Counted from the first letter of the stretch, positions 8,135 through 16,619 are shown. The stretch is DNA of 64,000 bases from Falsiroseomonas ponticola (GCF_016805305.1 NZ_JAERQN010000001.1:1054001-1118000); one strand, 5' to 3'. A program made the numbers and translations. Notes: a model not told the origin generated them from the sequence alone.

Positions 8135-8248
8135 CAGCGCACCCCAGGTGTTGCGGCCGGAACCTAGTGGGCCAAGGGTTACCGAACAAGGCACGGCCCC
8201 CCGCTTGACACCTGCCGGTCGCCCGACGATAACGCGCCCCCACGGTGC

Positions 8249-8324
8249 GGGGGTGTAGCTCAGTTGGTAGAGCGCGTCGTTCGCAATGACGAGGTCAGCG
8301 GTTCGATCCCGCTCACCTCCACCA
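8249..8324 (+). tRNA. tRNA-Ala (anticodon CGC)
   Basis: A complete 76-base cloverleaf. The acceptor stem GGGGGTG pairs with CACCTCC with one G-T pair. The D-arm is TAGCTCAGTTGGTAGAGC. The anticodon stem-loop has loop TTCGCAA, with CGC at positions 34-36 decoding GCG. The T-arm has TTCGATC in the loop. The 3' CCA is encoded. GCG is heavily used in this genome, consistent with a dedicated CGC isoacceptor. Confidence 0.96.
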
Positions 8325-8455
8325 CCGTTTCCCCGATCGCAGGCGCCTAGTCCCAGTCGGCACGGCCCATGCCGCGCGGGCCCGCGATGGCGTTCCGCAC
8401 GCCGTTCCGGCTAGCCTCTGCGGCCCGGCGATGAGCAGCGGCCCTTACCGGTCGC

Positions 8456-9118
8456 CTACCCCACCTCGCCCTCTCCCGGATCGAGCCCGACGATCTGCAG
8501 CAGCAGCATGCTGCGCAGCAGCGCGATCCCCTCCGCCGCAACCGGCCGCGCCGATCGCAGCCATGCGCGGACGGCACCGCTATAGGTCGAGTAGAGCGTC
8601 AGGGCGACGAGGTCCGGTGGCCACCGGGTCCCGATGCGGCCCTGCGCCTGTGCCGCCGCGACCAGGCGACCCAGCCCGGCGATGATGAGGCTGCGGTCCG
8701 GCAGGTGGTTCCGGCGTGACGGGCTGAACATGTCGAAGGTGATCTCCCGCAGCAGCACGCGCGCCAGCGCGGGGTCACGGGCGAAGACCTCGTAGTTGCC
8801 CTGGAAGACATGCAGCAACTGCCCGATGAAGGGCTGCGCCGGATCGAGCGTGCGGAACGGCTCCGTGCTGAGCCGGCTGATATCCTCGGTGTAGAGAAGG
8901 AACAGCAGGTCCCGCTTGTCATGCGCATAGGCGAAGATCGTGCCGAAGCCGACACCGGCCAGCGCGGCGATCTGGCGCAGCGTCGTGTCGTCGTAGCCGC
9001 GCTCCGAGAATAGCTGCAGGGCGGCGTTCCGGATGCGGTCAAGCTTGTCCCGCTTGTTCCGCGCGCGCCGGCCCGTCGCGGCCGGCTCTCCTGCCGTGCT
9101 GTTCACCTGGTCGTCCAT
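8456..9118 (-). CDS. TetR family transcriptional regulator
   Basis: A 220-residue regulator. The N-terminal helix-turn-helix is at about residues 28-68 (ALQLFSERGYDDTTLRQIAA followed by GVGFGTIFAYAHDKRDLL), the classic TetR pattern. The C-terminal ligand domain is not assignable. I set the start at the ATG at 9118, with GGAGG five bases upstream. It diverges from the FAH-fold hydrolase operon, and a TetR-like palindrome lies in the shared 146-base spacer, so it probably represses both directions and responds to a pathway metabolite. Confidence 0.93.
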   Translation of the reverse strand: MDDQVNSTAGEPAATGRRARNKRDKLDRIRNAALQLFSERGYDDTTLRQIAALAGVGFGTIFAYAHDKRDLLFLLYTEDISRLSTEPFRTLDPAQPFIGQLLHVFQGNYEVFARDPALARVLLREITFDMFSPSRRNHLPDRSLIIAGLGRLVAAAQAQGRIGTRWPPDLVALTLYSTYSGAVRAWLRSARPVAAEGIALLRSMLLLQIVGLDPGEGEVG

Positions 9119-9209
9119 GCACCCTCCGGGATGGCGCATCCTACAGGACGGGGCCGTGATGCCCCATGGCCCACGCCCTCCTCCGAAGGCGCTTGCCGTC
9201 CGCCCCATT

Positions 9210-9225
9210 TTCGATCACGATCGAA
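9210..9225. promoter_or_regulatory. Candidate TetR operator
   Basis: A perfect inverted repeat, TTCGATC-AC-GATCGAA, occupies 9210-9225 in the spacer between the divergent TetR and hydrolase genes, 6 bases before the GGGAGG ribosome binding site. Size, symmetry and location fit a TetR-type operator; the binding itself is inferred. Confidence 0.65.
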
Positions 9226-9241
9226 TTTAAGGGAGGCCGCG

Positions 9242-9268
9242 ATGAACCTGGCTGTGCACACCACATGA
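9242..9268 (+). CDS. Eight-codon leader ORF translationally coupled to the FAH-fold hydrolase
   Basis: ATG at 9242 lies four bases after a strong GGGAGG (9232-9237) and opens a reading frame of eight codons (MNLAVHTT). Its TGA overlaps the ATG of the next gene at 9265 (ATGA). The downstream start has no ribosome binding site of its own, so ribosomes probably load here and reinitiate. It could also be a chance ORF with the hydrolase starting by a non-standard route. Confidence 0.45.
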   Translation: MNLAVHTT

Positions 9269-10122
9269 AGATCTGCCTGTTCGACAACGACCGCCTGGGC
9301 GTGGTGGAGGACGACGTCGTGCGGGACGTCACCCCCGTGCTGGACCGCCTGCCCGCCCATCGCGGCATCATGCCCCGCCACGATCCGCTGCTGGCCGCCC
9401 TGCCCGACCTGATGCCGGCGATCCGGGACGCCGCGCGGACCGCGCCCGCGAAGCCCGTCTCGGCCGTGCGCTTCCTGCCGCCCGTCGCCAATCCCGGTAA
9501 GGTCGTCGCCGCGCCGGTGAACTATCGCAAGCACCTCGACGAGGCGATCGCGGAGCCGGAGACCTTCTCCCGCGCTCATGTCCGCCAGATCCAGGAAAGC
9601 GGCCTGTTCCTGAAGGCGACCTCCTCCATCATCGGCACCTCCGACCCCGTGCGGCTTCGCCACACCGACCGGCGGAACGACCACGAGATCGAACTCGTCG
9701 CCATCATCGGCAAGGCGGGGACGGACATCGCGGCGGAGGACGCGCTCTCCCACGTCGCGGGCTATACGCTCGGCCTCGACATGACGCTGCGCGGGCCGGA
9801 GGAACGCTCCTTCCGCAAATCCGGGGACAGCTACACCGTCCTCGGCCCCTGGATGGTCACGGCCGAGGCGTTCGGCGATCCCGGCGATGTCGATGTCTCC
9901 CTCGAGGTGAACGGGGAGCCGCGCCAGCGCGCGAATACGCGCGACCTGATCCTTTCCGTGCGCGACCTGATCGTCTTTGCGTCATCCTTCTACACGCTGC
10001 ATCCCGGCGACGTGCTGATGACCGGAACGCCCGAAGGCGTGGGCCCCGTCCGGCCCGGCGACGTGATGCGCGCGAGCGTCGGCCGCGTGGCCACGGTGGA
10101 GGTCCGCGTCGAGGCTGCCTGA
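9265..10122 (+). CDS. Fumarylacetoacetate hydrolase (FAH)-fold family protein
   Basis: A 285-residue cytosolic enzyme. The first approximately 70 residues form the small N-terminal domain; the FAH catalytic domain follows with NYRKH (86-90), metal ligands Glu141 and Glu143 in HEIELV and Asp172 in LGLDMT, and MTGTPEGVG near the C-terminus. The family includes 2-oxo acid decarboxylases/hydratases and isomerases of aromatic meta-cleavage pathways as well as acylpyruvases. Given the downstream extradiol dioxygenase, a step on the ring-cleavage product (hydratase, decarboxylase or C-C hydrolase) is likely. The in-frame extension to 9166 would read through the operator and is rejected. Confidence 0.9.
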   Translation: MKICLFDNDRLGVVEDDVVRDVTPVLDRLPAHRGIMPRHDPLLAALPDLMPAIRDAARTAPAKPVSAVRFLPPVANPGKVVAAPVNYRKHLDEAIAEPETFSRAHVRQIQESGLFLKATSSIIGTSDPVRLRHTDRRNDHEIELVAIIGKAGTDIAAEDALSHVAGYTLGLDMTLRGPEERSFRKSGDSYTVLGPWMVTAEAFGDPGDVDVSLEVNGEPRQRANTRDLILSVRDLIVFASSFYTLHPGDVLMTGTPEGVGPVRPGDVMRASVGRVATVEVRVEAA

Positions 10123-10165
10123 CCGCCTTCTTGAACGACAAGCACAACACAATGGGAGGAATGTC

Positions 10166-11155
10166 ATGACCGGAATCACGCGACGCGGGCTGGTGGCCGG
10201 CGCCGGGCTGGCGACGCTCGGACCGGCCCTCGCGACGCCCGCCCTGGCACAGGCGGGCTATCCCAGCCGCAACGTCACCATCATCGCGCCGGTCGCCCCG
10301 GGCAGCCAGAGCGACATCTTCGCCCGCATCCTCTCCGCCCCGCTCGCCCAGCGCCTGGGCCGCCCGGTGATCGTCGAGAACCGTCCCGGCGGCGGCGGGA
10401 TCGTCGGCACCCAGGCGGCGGTGCGGGCGGCGCCTGACGGGCACACGCTGATGCTGCATTCCAGCAGCGGGTCGCTGGTCGCGCCGCAGCTTCGCCGCCC
10501 GCCGCCCTATGTCACGCCGCGGGACCTGGTGGCCGTGGCCGTCACGCTCAGCGGCCCCTCGGTCATCGTCGTGAACCCTGCCATCCGCGCCACCACCATC
10601 CAGGAACTGGTGGCGGAGCTGAAGGCGAATCCGGGCCGCTTCAACCTCGGCAGCCACGGCGTCGGCGCCTTCAGCCACGTCGCCATGGAACTCTTCATGG
10701 CGGAGACGGGGACGCAGATGGTGCATTCCCCCTACAATGGCGGCGGACCCTTGGCCGCGGCCTTCGCCGCGGGCGACGTGCATGTCGTGCTGTTCGACAT
10801 CCTGACGGCGCGGCCCTTCCTCGCCTCCGGCCAGGGGCGGCCGCTGGCGGTGGTGGGGGAACGCCCGGCGACGGCGCTGCCGGAGGTGCCGCTGGTGTCG
10901 GAGACGGTCGCCCCGGCGGTGAACATGGACTACTGGTTCGGCGTCTTCGCGCCGGCCGGCACGCCGGAGCCGATCGTCGAGCGGCTGAACGCGGAGATCG
11001 CCGCCATCATGGGCACGCCCGAATACCAGGCGCGCGCGACCGAGGCCTCCATGCTCACCACGCCGCAGCCCCTGCCCGCCATCCGCGCGCGGGTGGAGAA
11101 GGAGTGGGACGACTGGGCCCGCGTCATCCGCGAACGCAACATCGTCTCCCAATAG
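10166..11155 (+). CDS. Bug/TctC-family substrate-binding protein
   Basis: A 329-residue exported protein with a twin-arginine-like start (TRRGLVAGAG) and signal cleavage after ATPALAQ. Bug motifs include APVAPGSQSDIFARI, GRPVIVENRPGGGGIVG, APDGHTLML, VHSPYNGGGPLAAA, LPEVPLVSE and FAPAGTPEPIVERL. It has a GGGAGG ribosome binding site and lies 43 bases after the FAH-fold gene and 9 bases before the CMD-like gene, so it is embedded in the ring-cleavage operon. The ligand is probably an aromatic or ring-derived acid, by context only. Confidence 0.93.
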   Translation: MTGITRRGLVAGAGLATLGPALATPALAQAGYPSRNVTIIAPVAPGSQSDIFARILSAPLAQRLGRPVIVENRPGGGGIVGTQAAVRAAPDGHTLMLHSSSGSLVAPQLRRPPPYVTPRDLVAVAVTLSGPSVIVVNPAIRATTIQELVAELKANPGRFNLGSHGVGAFSHVAMELFMAETGTQMVHSPYNGGGPLAAAFAAGDVHVVLFDILTARPFLASGQGRPLAVVGERPATALPEVPLVSETVAPAVNMDYWFGVFAPAGTPEPIVERLNAEIAAIMGTPEYQARATEASMLTTPQPLPAIRARVEKEWDDWARVIRERNIVSQ

Positions 11156-11164
11156 GCCGTCGCC

Positions 11165-11707
11165 ATGGCCCGGATCCCGCTGCCGCGCCGGGAGGACATG
11201 CCGGCGGAATGGCACGACACCTATGACCGCATGCAGCGGGAGAGGGGAAACCCGACCTCCCACGTCTTCCTCGCACTCGCGAACCTGCCCAACCTGATGG
11301 ATGCGCTGCTGTCCTTCACCGGGGAGATGAAGCGGGGATCGGTGCTGAGCCAGCGGCACCGCGAGCTCGGCATCATGATGACGGCGCTGGCCGCCAGCTC
11401 CGCCTATGAGTTCGACCACCACTGGAACCACGCGATCCGCGCCGGCGTGCCGCGGGCGCAGCTGGAGGCGCTGGACCAGTGGGAGACATCGCCCCTCTTC
11501 GACGACCGCGAAAGGGCCCTGCTGCGCTACGCGGTGGAAGCCACGCAGCGCATCCAGGTGGCGGACGAGACCTGGGAGGCGCTGACCCGCGCCTTCCCGC
11601 TGCGGGAGGTCATGGACCTCGTCATGGCGGTCGCCTGGTACAACGCGGTGGCGCGGATCAACGGGCCGCTGAGGATCGAGAACGAGCCGTGGTTCAAGCG
11701 GCTCTGA
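11165..11707 (+). CDS. Carboxymuconolactone decarboxylase-like protein
   Basis: A 180-residue all-helical protein of the CMD/AhpD superfamily. The core RHRELGIMMTALAASSAYEF then DHHWNHAIRAGVPRAQLEAL (residues about 64-102) matches the family, including the conserved Glu-His pattern. There is no CxxC, so a peroxidase role like AhpD is unlikely. In such catabolic operons these proteins are thought to act on lactone or carboxylic intermediates, but the reaction is not established. Nine bases separate it from the Bug gene and 13 from the dioxygenase gene. Confidence 0.85.
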   Translation: MARIPLPRREDMPAEWHDTYDRMQRERGNPTSHVFLALANLPNLMDALLSFTGEMKRGSVLSQRHRELGIMMTALAASSAYEFDHHWNHAIRAGVPRAQLEALDQWETSPLFDDRERALLRYAVEATQRIQVADETWEALTRAFPLREVMDLVMAVAWYNAVARINGPLRIENEPWFKRL

Positions 11708-11720
11708 GAGAGGACGCGGC

Positions 11721-12764
11721 ATGATCCCGCAGACGAATTTCGACCCGCCCTTCAACGTGACGCGGGCCAGCCACATCGTCCTGACGACGCGCGACCTGGC
11801 CGCCAGCAAGGCCTTCTATACCGGCGTCGTCGGGCTCGTGGTCACGGCGGAGGCGGATGGCGTCGCCTATCTCCGCGGCGTGGAGGAAAGCGCGCACCAC
11901 TCGCTCGTGCTGCGCCAGGCGCAGGACGAGCCGGTCTGCGAGCGCATCGGGCTGCGCGTCCTGCAGGACCGGGACCTCGACCAGGCGAAGGCGTATTTCG
12001 ACGCGCAGGGTATCCCCGCGCGCTTCGTGGACGTGCCGTTCCAGGGAAAGACGCTGCATGTCAGCGACCCCGAAGGCGTGCCACTGGAATTCTGCGCGCG
12101 GATGCCACCCCAGCCGCGGCTGCATGACCAGTTCCAGCTGCACAAGGGCGCGGCGGCGCTGCGGCTGGACCACTTCCAGCTGCTCGTGCCCGACGTCGTC
12201 GCCGCCAGCCGCTTCTACACCGATCTCGGCTTCCGCATCTCCGACTACTTCGTGGACCGGCCGGAGGATGAGCGGCCGCTCGGCATCTTCCTCTACCGCA
12301 AGAGCAACCCGCATGACGTGGTGTTCCTGACGCGGCCGGGGCCGGTGATGCACCATTTCGGCTATATCGTCGCCGATCTGCAGGCGATGTTCCGCGCGCT
12401 GGATACGGCGCACAACATCGGCTTCAGCCGCTGCCTCGAACGGGGTCCGGGCCGGCACGGGCAGGGCCACGTCCTCTACACCTATCTGCGCGACCCCGAC
12501 GGGCACCGGGTGGAGATCCTGCCGGCCGCGATCCAGATGGGCGACATCGAGGACGAGCCCGTGCGATGGCATCGCGGCAACCGCCATGCCTGGGAATTGC
12601 CGCCGCCCAAAAGCTGGCTCTACGAGGCGACGCGGTTCAAGGACGTGGCGGTGCGGGAAGGCGCCATGGGCCATGGGCTGAAGTCGCTGGAGGATTTTCT
12701 CGAGTCTCAGCCGCGGCGCGGCTTCTCGGTCGAGACGACGCCTGCGCCCGCCGGCAAGGGATGA
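11721..12764 (+). CDS. Extradiol ring-cleavage dioxygenase, VOC superfamily (type I)
   Basis: A 347-residue protein built from two VOC (glyoxalase-fold) modules, about 15-130 and 145-270. The Fe(II) ligands fit the type I pattern: His151 in RLDHFQ, His211 or His212 in MHHFGY, and Glu265 in HRVEIL. This spacing closely resembles homoprotocatechuate 2,3-dioxygenase (His155/His214/Glu267), as do the preceding DPDG and the extended C-terminal tail with W-Y residues. It would open a catechol-type ring next to the hydroxyls. The exact catechol is not deducible; homoprotocatechuate or a related dihydroxy acid is my best guess. Confidence 0.88.
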   Translation: MIPQTNFDPPFNVTRASHIVLTTRDLAASKAFYTGVVGLVVTAEADGVAYLRGVEESAHHSLVLRQAQDEPVCERIGLRVLQDRDLDQAKAYFDAQGIPARFVDVPFQGKTLHVSDPEGVPLEFCARMPPQPRLHDQFQLHKGAAALRLDHFQLLVPDVVAASRFYTDLGFRISDYFVDRPEDERPLGIFLYRKSNPHDVVFLTRPGPVMHHFGYIVADLQAMFRALDTAHNIGFSRCLERGPGRHGQGHVLYTYLRDPDGHRVEILPAAIQMGDIEDEPVRWHRGNRHAWELPPPKSWLYEATRFKDVAVREGAMGHGLKSLEDFLESQPRRGFSVETTPAPAGKG

Positions 12765-12777
12765 CGGGAGTGCCCCG

Positions 12778-13686
12778 GTGCATCCGAGCACCATCAACGG
12801 CCTGCTGACCTTCCTCGCCGTCGCGCAGCACGGCAGCATCAACCGCGCCGCCGTCGCGCTGAACCTCTCGCAGCCCGCGCTGACGCGCACGCTGCAGCAG
12901 CTGGAAAGCCGGCTCGGCGCGACGCTGCTGACGCGCAGTTCGCGCGGCGTGGAGCTGACCGATTTCGGGCGCATGCTCGCCGACCGGGCCGCGGCCATCC
13001 AGCATGAGATCCGCGCGGCGGAGCAGGACATCCGTTCCTACCACAGCGAGGCCGATACGGCGCTGCATGTCGGCGTGGTCATGGTCCATCCGCTGCTGCC
13101 CTTCTGCCGCGCCCTGGTGGAGACGGTCGGCGCCGTGCCGGACCGCCACATCCGCCTCACCTTTGGCACGGCGGCGGAGATGATGGACCTGCTGCGCGCC
13201 GGGCAGGTGGAGGTCGTGCTGGGGCATCTGCTCGAGGGGCATGAGGCGAGCGACTTCGTGCAGGACCGGCTTGCGCTCGACGAGGTCGCGATCTTCGCCC
13301 GCCCCGGTCATCCGCTCGCGCGGCAATCCAGCATGACACTCGCCGAGCTGGGCGGGCAGCGCTGGGCGCTGGGCCCGCGCGAGGATGCCCTGGGCGGTGC
13401 CGTGTACCGGCTGTTCGAGACCGGCGGCGTCAAGGGCCCCGACGTCGCCATCGAGACCGACCTCACGCCGCTCCGCCGCGCGCTGGTGATGGAATCGGAC
13501 CTGATCTCCGTGTTCCAGCTGCATCACGTGGCGGGGGAGGTCGCGGCCGGGCGCCTGGTCCGGCTGGCGCATGATCTCGACATCGCCCGGCAGCCCATCG
13601 GCATGCTGCGCATCGGCCGGCATTCGCGCATGTCGGCCGCCTTCCTCGCGGCACTCACGCGCCGCTACCGGGACGCGGATGTGTAG
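12778..13686 (+). CDS. LysR family transcriptional regulator
   Basis: A 302-residue regulator. The winged HTH at residues about 5-65 reads FLAVAQHGSINRAAVALNLS then QPALTRTLQQLESRLGATLL, followed by the substrate-binding domain with LPFCRALVETVG near residue 102. The start is GTG at 12778, with GGGAG upstream and only 13 bases after the dioxygenase stop, so it is transcribed with the operon it probably controls. Most LysR genes are divergent from their targets, so this co-directional placement is less usual. It converges on the FAD monooxygenase gene. Confidence 0.93.
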   Translation: MHPSTINGLLTFLAVAQHGSINRAAVALNLSQPALTRTLQQLESRLGATLLTRSSRGVELTDFGRMLADRAAAIQHEIRAAEQDIRSYHSEADTALHVGVVMVHPLLPFCRALVETVGAVPDRHIRLTFGTAAEMMDLLRAGQVEVVLGHLLEGHEASDFVQDRLALDEVAIFARPGHPLARQSSMTLAELGGQRWALGPREDALGGAVYRLFETGGVKGPDVAIETDLTPLRRALVMESDLISVFQLHHVAGEVAAGRLVRLAHDLDIARQPIGMLRIGRHSRMSAAFLAALTRRYRDADV

Positions 13687-13704
13687 CGCGCGTCAGGGCC
13701 CTCG

Positions 13705-15345
13705 CTACGGCGGCTGGTGCCCCGTCACCACCGAGGCGATGGCGGCCGGGTCGGCGAAGCCGTCGCCGCGCCAGGCGACGTGCCCATCCGGCCTGACCAG
13801 CAGGTGGCGCGCCTCGTAGTCGCGCATCCCGGCGGCATCCAGCGGCAGCAGAAGGGTCTCCGCGCCGATGGCGGCCATGGCGGCGGCCAGCGGTGCCGCG
13901 TCCTCCGGTTCCGCGGTCAGCAGGGTGAAGTCCAGCCCGAGCCGGTCGAGGATCGACACCCCATCCGCCAGCCAGCGGTGCGGCAGGCGCGCGCCTGGCC
14001 GCGCCAGGGCGTGGTAGCGCAGCGCGCTGCGCGGCGGCTCCGGCGTGCCGTCGGGAACGACGATCGCCGAGGTTCCGTAGTCATCGCCGAGATACACGCC
14101 GACGCCGTCGAAATGCTTGTCATGCAGCGGCAGCAGCTCCGCGAACCGCGCCAGGGATTGCGCCCCTGCCTCGCCGGGATCCTCGATATGGGCGGCGGCG
14201 TGCATCGTCCTGTGCATGATGACGCGGTTCTCGGCGGATTCCTCGCTGTTGCGGATCGCCACCGGCCGGCGTTCGGCGGTGTAGCTCTCCAGCAGCCCGG
14301 GCCCGCCCCAGCCCCGCAGCACCGCGGCCAGCTTCCAGGCCAGGTTCACCGCATCGCCGACGCCGGTATTGAGCCCGAAGCCGCCGCTCGGCGGCATCAG
14401 ATGCGCGGCATCGCCGGCAAGGAAGACGCGGCCCGACTGGAAGCTGTCGGCCACCAGCTGCTTGGGCACCCAGTGCCAGTGGTCGATCACCACCGCGCCC
14501 ACATCCAGGCCGATCGCGCCGCGCAGCGCGGCGACCGGGTCGAAATCCTGGAAGCTCTCCCCGGCGACGAGGTAGCGCTGGAAGACCCAGAGTTCCCGCC
14601 CATCGATGGCGAGGAAGGACCCGGTCGCACCCGGCGCGAAGCTCCAGAGCAGGAAGCCCGGCGCCTTGCCCAGCGCGGGTATCAGCCCGGGCGCGCGGAA
14701 GAAGATGTTGACGGACTGGCCGACATCGCCGCTGCCGGACATGCGGGTGCCGAGCAGGCGCCGCACCTCGCTGCGTCCGCCATCGCAGGCGGCCAGGTAG
14801 CGCGCCCGCACCGTCGCCTCACCATCCGCGCCCTGGATCGTGGCCGTTACCCCCTCCTCGTCGGCCGCGAAGCCGAGGAGCTTCGTCCCGCGCCGCTCCG
14901 CCACCGAGGGGTATCGCGCGAGGCAGGCATGGATCACGGGCTCCAGCGCCTGCTGGCCGATGATCGTCTTGGTATAGGGAGACCAGGCGAGCGGCGGATA
15001 GGCGGCCAGCGTTGCCGCGCTGCGCGCCTGCACCGCGCCCTGGCTCGGGTAGCTCAGCCGTCCGAGTTCGCGCTGCGTCAGCCGGTTCGTGAAGACCACG
15101 TCGATCGGGAAGTCGAAGGGCAGCCCGGCCGCCAGCACCTGGTCCGCGATGCCCCAGCGGCGGAAGAACTCGACCGTGCGGGGACCGACCACGGCCGCGC
15201 GGGGCCGGTCATGGAAGCCGGGCTTGTCGTCAACCAGCAGGCAGTCGATCCCGCGCCGCCCGAGCTCGCAGGCCAGCGCCATGCCGACCGGCCCGCCCCC
15301 CGCGATCAGCACCTCGGTCTCCGTCGCCGCCTGCCCTGCCGTCAT
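13705..15345 (-). CDS. FAD-dependent aromatic monooxygenase (PheA/TfdB/MhpA type)
   Basis: A 546-residue class A flavoprotein monooxygenase. The N-terminal dinucleotide motif is IAGGGPVGMALACELGRRG (16-21 core), the DG motif is ACDGGRSEVRRLLG (Asp188), and the GD motif is VFLAGDAAHLMPPSGGFG (Gly311-Asp312). A thioredoxin-like C-terminal domain (about 400-546) is typical for phenol hydroxylase relatives. It would hydroxylate an aromatic acid or phenol to supply the neighbouring dioxygenase. The ATG at 15345 has a GGGGGAAG ribosome binding site; the open extension to 15447 runs into an inverted repeat and is rejected. Confidence 0.92.
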   Translation of the reverse strand: MTAGQAATETEVLIAGGGPVGMALACELGRRGIDCLLVDDKPGFHDRPRAAVVGPRTVEFFRRWGIADQVLAAGLPFDFPIDVVFTNRLTQRELGRLSYPSQGAVQARSAATLAAYPPLAWSPYTKTIIGQQALEPVIHACLARYPSVAERRGTKLLGFAADEEGVTATIQGADGEATVRARYLAACDGGRSEVRRLLGTRMSGSGDVGQSVNIFFRAPGLIPALGKAPGFLLWSFAPGATGSFLAIDGRELWVFQRYLVAGESFQDFDPVAALRGAIGLDVGAVVIDHWHWVPKQLVADSFQSGRVFLAGDAAHLMPPSGGFGLNTGVGDAVNLAWKLAAVLRGWGGPGLLESYTAERRPVAIRNSEESAENRVIMHRTMHAAAHIEDPGEAGAQSLARFAELLPLHDKHFDGVGVYLGDDYGTSAIVVPDGTPEPPRSALRYHALARPGARLPHRWLADGVSILDRLGLDFTLLTAEPEDAAPLAAAMAAIGAETLLLPLDAAGMRDYEARHLLVRPDGHVAWRGDGFADPAAIASVVTGHQPP

Positions 15346-15393
15346 GCCGCTTCCCCCGCCTGGCGGCGAAGGTGCGGCAGCGCCCGGCGGCGT

Positions 15394-15482
15394 GGTAATG
15401 CCGGTTTGGGATAGCGGTATCAGGCCGGCGGCCGGCGCGCCTGCCACGCGCCCGCATAGCCCTATCGCAAACCGGCATTACC
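15394..15482. repeat. 89-bp element with 21-bp inverted repeat ends
   Basis: The arms 15394-15414 and 15462-15482 match at 20 of 21 positions when one is reverse-complemented (GGTAATGCCGGTTTG at the outer end). The 47-base interior is itself rich in small GC palindromes (GCCGGC-G-GCCGGC, GGCGCGCC). It lies between the divergent FAD monooxygenase and Bug genes. It may be a REP/MITE-like unit, a strong mRNA hairpin or a regulator site. No target-site duplication is obvious. Confidence 0.6.
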
Positions 15483-15573
15483 CAGGGCGGCGCGGCCGCC
15501 GCAGCCTGCGGGCAAGGGCGGGTTCGCCCGCCGCGCCAGGCGGACGGGCCGGCAAGAACACCTCGGAGGGAAC

Positions 15574-16572
15574 ATGAACCGGATTTCCAGGCGCGGGGCT
15601 GTCCTCGGCGCGCTCGGCCTCGGCGCCACGGCGTCCCCCGGCGCGGCCTCGGCGCAGGCGCCCGCGGCCGCGCCACGCGGCTTTCCCGACCGGCCGCTGC
15701 GCTTCGTCGTGCCCTTCGCCGCGGGTGGCGGCAACGACATCCTCGCCCGCCTCTACGGCCAGCGCCTGTCGCAGCAGCTGGGCCAGCCCGTGGTGGTGGA
15801 GAACCGGCCCGGCGGCTTCGGCTCCATCGGCGCCGATGTCGTCATGCGGTCCCGCCCCGATGGCTATACCTGGATGGTGCATCCGAGCGGCCCGATCCTC
15901 TCCGACCCCGGCGCGGAGCGGCCGCCCTATGACCTGACGCGGGATTTCGTCCCCGTCGCGATGCTCGGCACCTTCCCGGCCGTGATCGTGGTCGGCGCGA
16001 ACAGCCCGCACCGCGGCATGGCCGACCTCTTCGCCTGGCTGGGCGCCAATCCCGGCCGCGGGACCTTCGGCACCGGCGCCATCGCCTTCCGCCTGATGGC
16101 GGAGATGATGGCACGCCAGCGCGGCACCACGGCGGAATACCTCGCCTTCCGCAGCAACTCGGAAGCCGTGACATCGGCCGCGGCGAATGAGGTCACCTTC
16201 GCCTTCACGGATATGGGCCCGGCGGTGCCGGCCCTGGATGGCGGGCGCGTCCGTGCCCTGGCCGTCGCGGCGCCGGCGCGGCTGCCGGGCCTTCCCGCCG
16301 TGCCGACCCTGGCCGAACTCGGCATCGCCGACATGGACCGCGTATCCTGGATCGGCCTTTTCGCGCCGGCCGGGACGCCGCCCGAGATCGTGGACCGCAT
16401 CGCCGCCCTTGTCGCCGAGGCCGGCGGGCTGCCGGAGATCCAGCAGCGGCTCACGCCGATGGCCATCCAGCCCGACCGCCGCCCGCCGGAGGCGTTCCGC
16501 CAGGTGATCGCCGCCGATGACCGCTTCTGGCGGGACTCGGCGGCACGAGCGGGGATCGCGCTGACGCGCTGA
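15574..16572 (+). CDS. Bug/TctC-family substrate-binding protein
   Basis: A 332-residue exported protein. A twin-arginine-like signal (NRISRRGAVLGALGLG) ends around ASAQA. Bug motifs are VVPFAAGGGNDILARL, GQPVVVENRPGGFGSIG, RPDGYTWMV, LPAVPTLAELG and FAPAGTPPEIVDRI. The ribosome binding site is CGGAGGGAAC. It stands alone on the + strand, divergent from the FAD monooxygenase across the inverted-repeat element, and converges on kdpE. By context it may bind the aromatic acid that the monooxygenase oxidises. Confidence 0.93.
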   Translation: MNRISRRGAVLGALGLGATASPGAASAQAPAAAPRGFPDRPLRFVVPFAAGGGNDILARLYGQRLSQQLGQPVVVENRPGGFGSIGADVVMRSRPDGYTWMVHPSGPILSDPGAERPPYDLTRDFVPVAMLGTFPAVIVVGANSPHRGMADLFAWLGANPGRGTFGTGAIAFRLMAEMMARQRGTTAEYLAFRSNSEAVTSAAANEVTFAFTDMGPAVPALDGGRVRALAVAAPARLPGLPAVPTLAELGIADMDRVSWIGLFAPAGTPPEIVDRIAALVAEAGGLPEIQQRLTPMAIQPDRRPPEAFRQVIAADDRFWRDSAARAGIALTR

Positions 16573-16619
16573 GCGGCACGGCCATGCGCGTGGCGGCGCG
16601 CTTCCCGCCGGTGGCGTCG

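Noticed and set aside
5741..8167. An 808-codon + strand frame opposite eamA, folD and yggT
   Set aside because: It is a Gln/Arg/His-rich shadow frame without any domain, while the minus strand has complete, well-conserved genes.
8440..8462. CTTAC-CGGTCG-CCTAC sequence downstream of tRNA-Ala that resembles the CTTAC box
   Set aside because: The second unit is degenerate, and the site lies between a tRNA end and the 3' end of the TetR gene, not in a promoter region.
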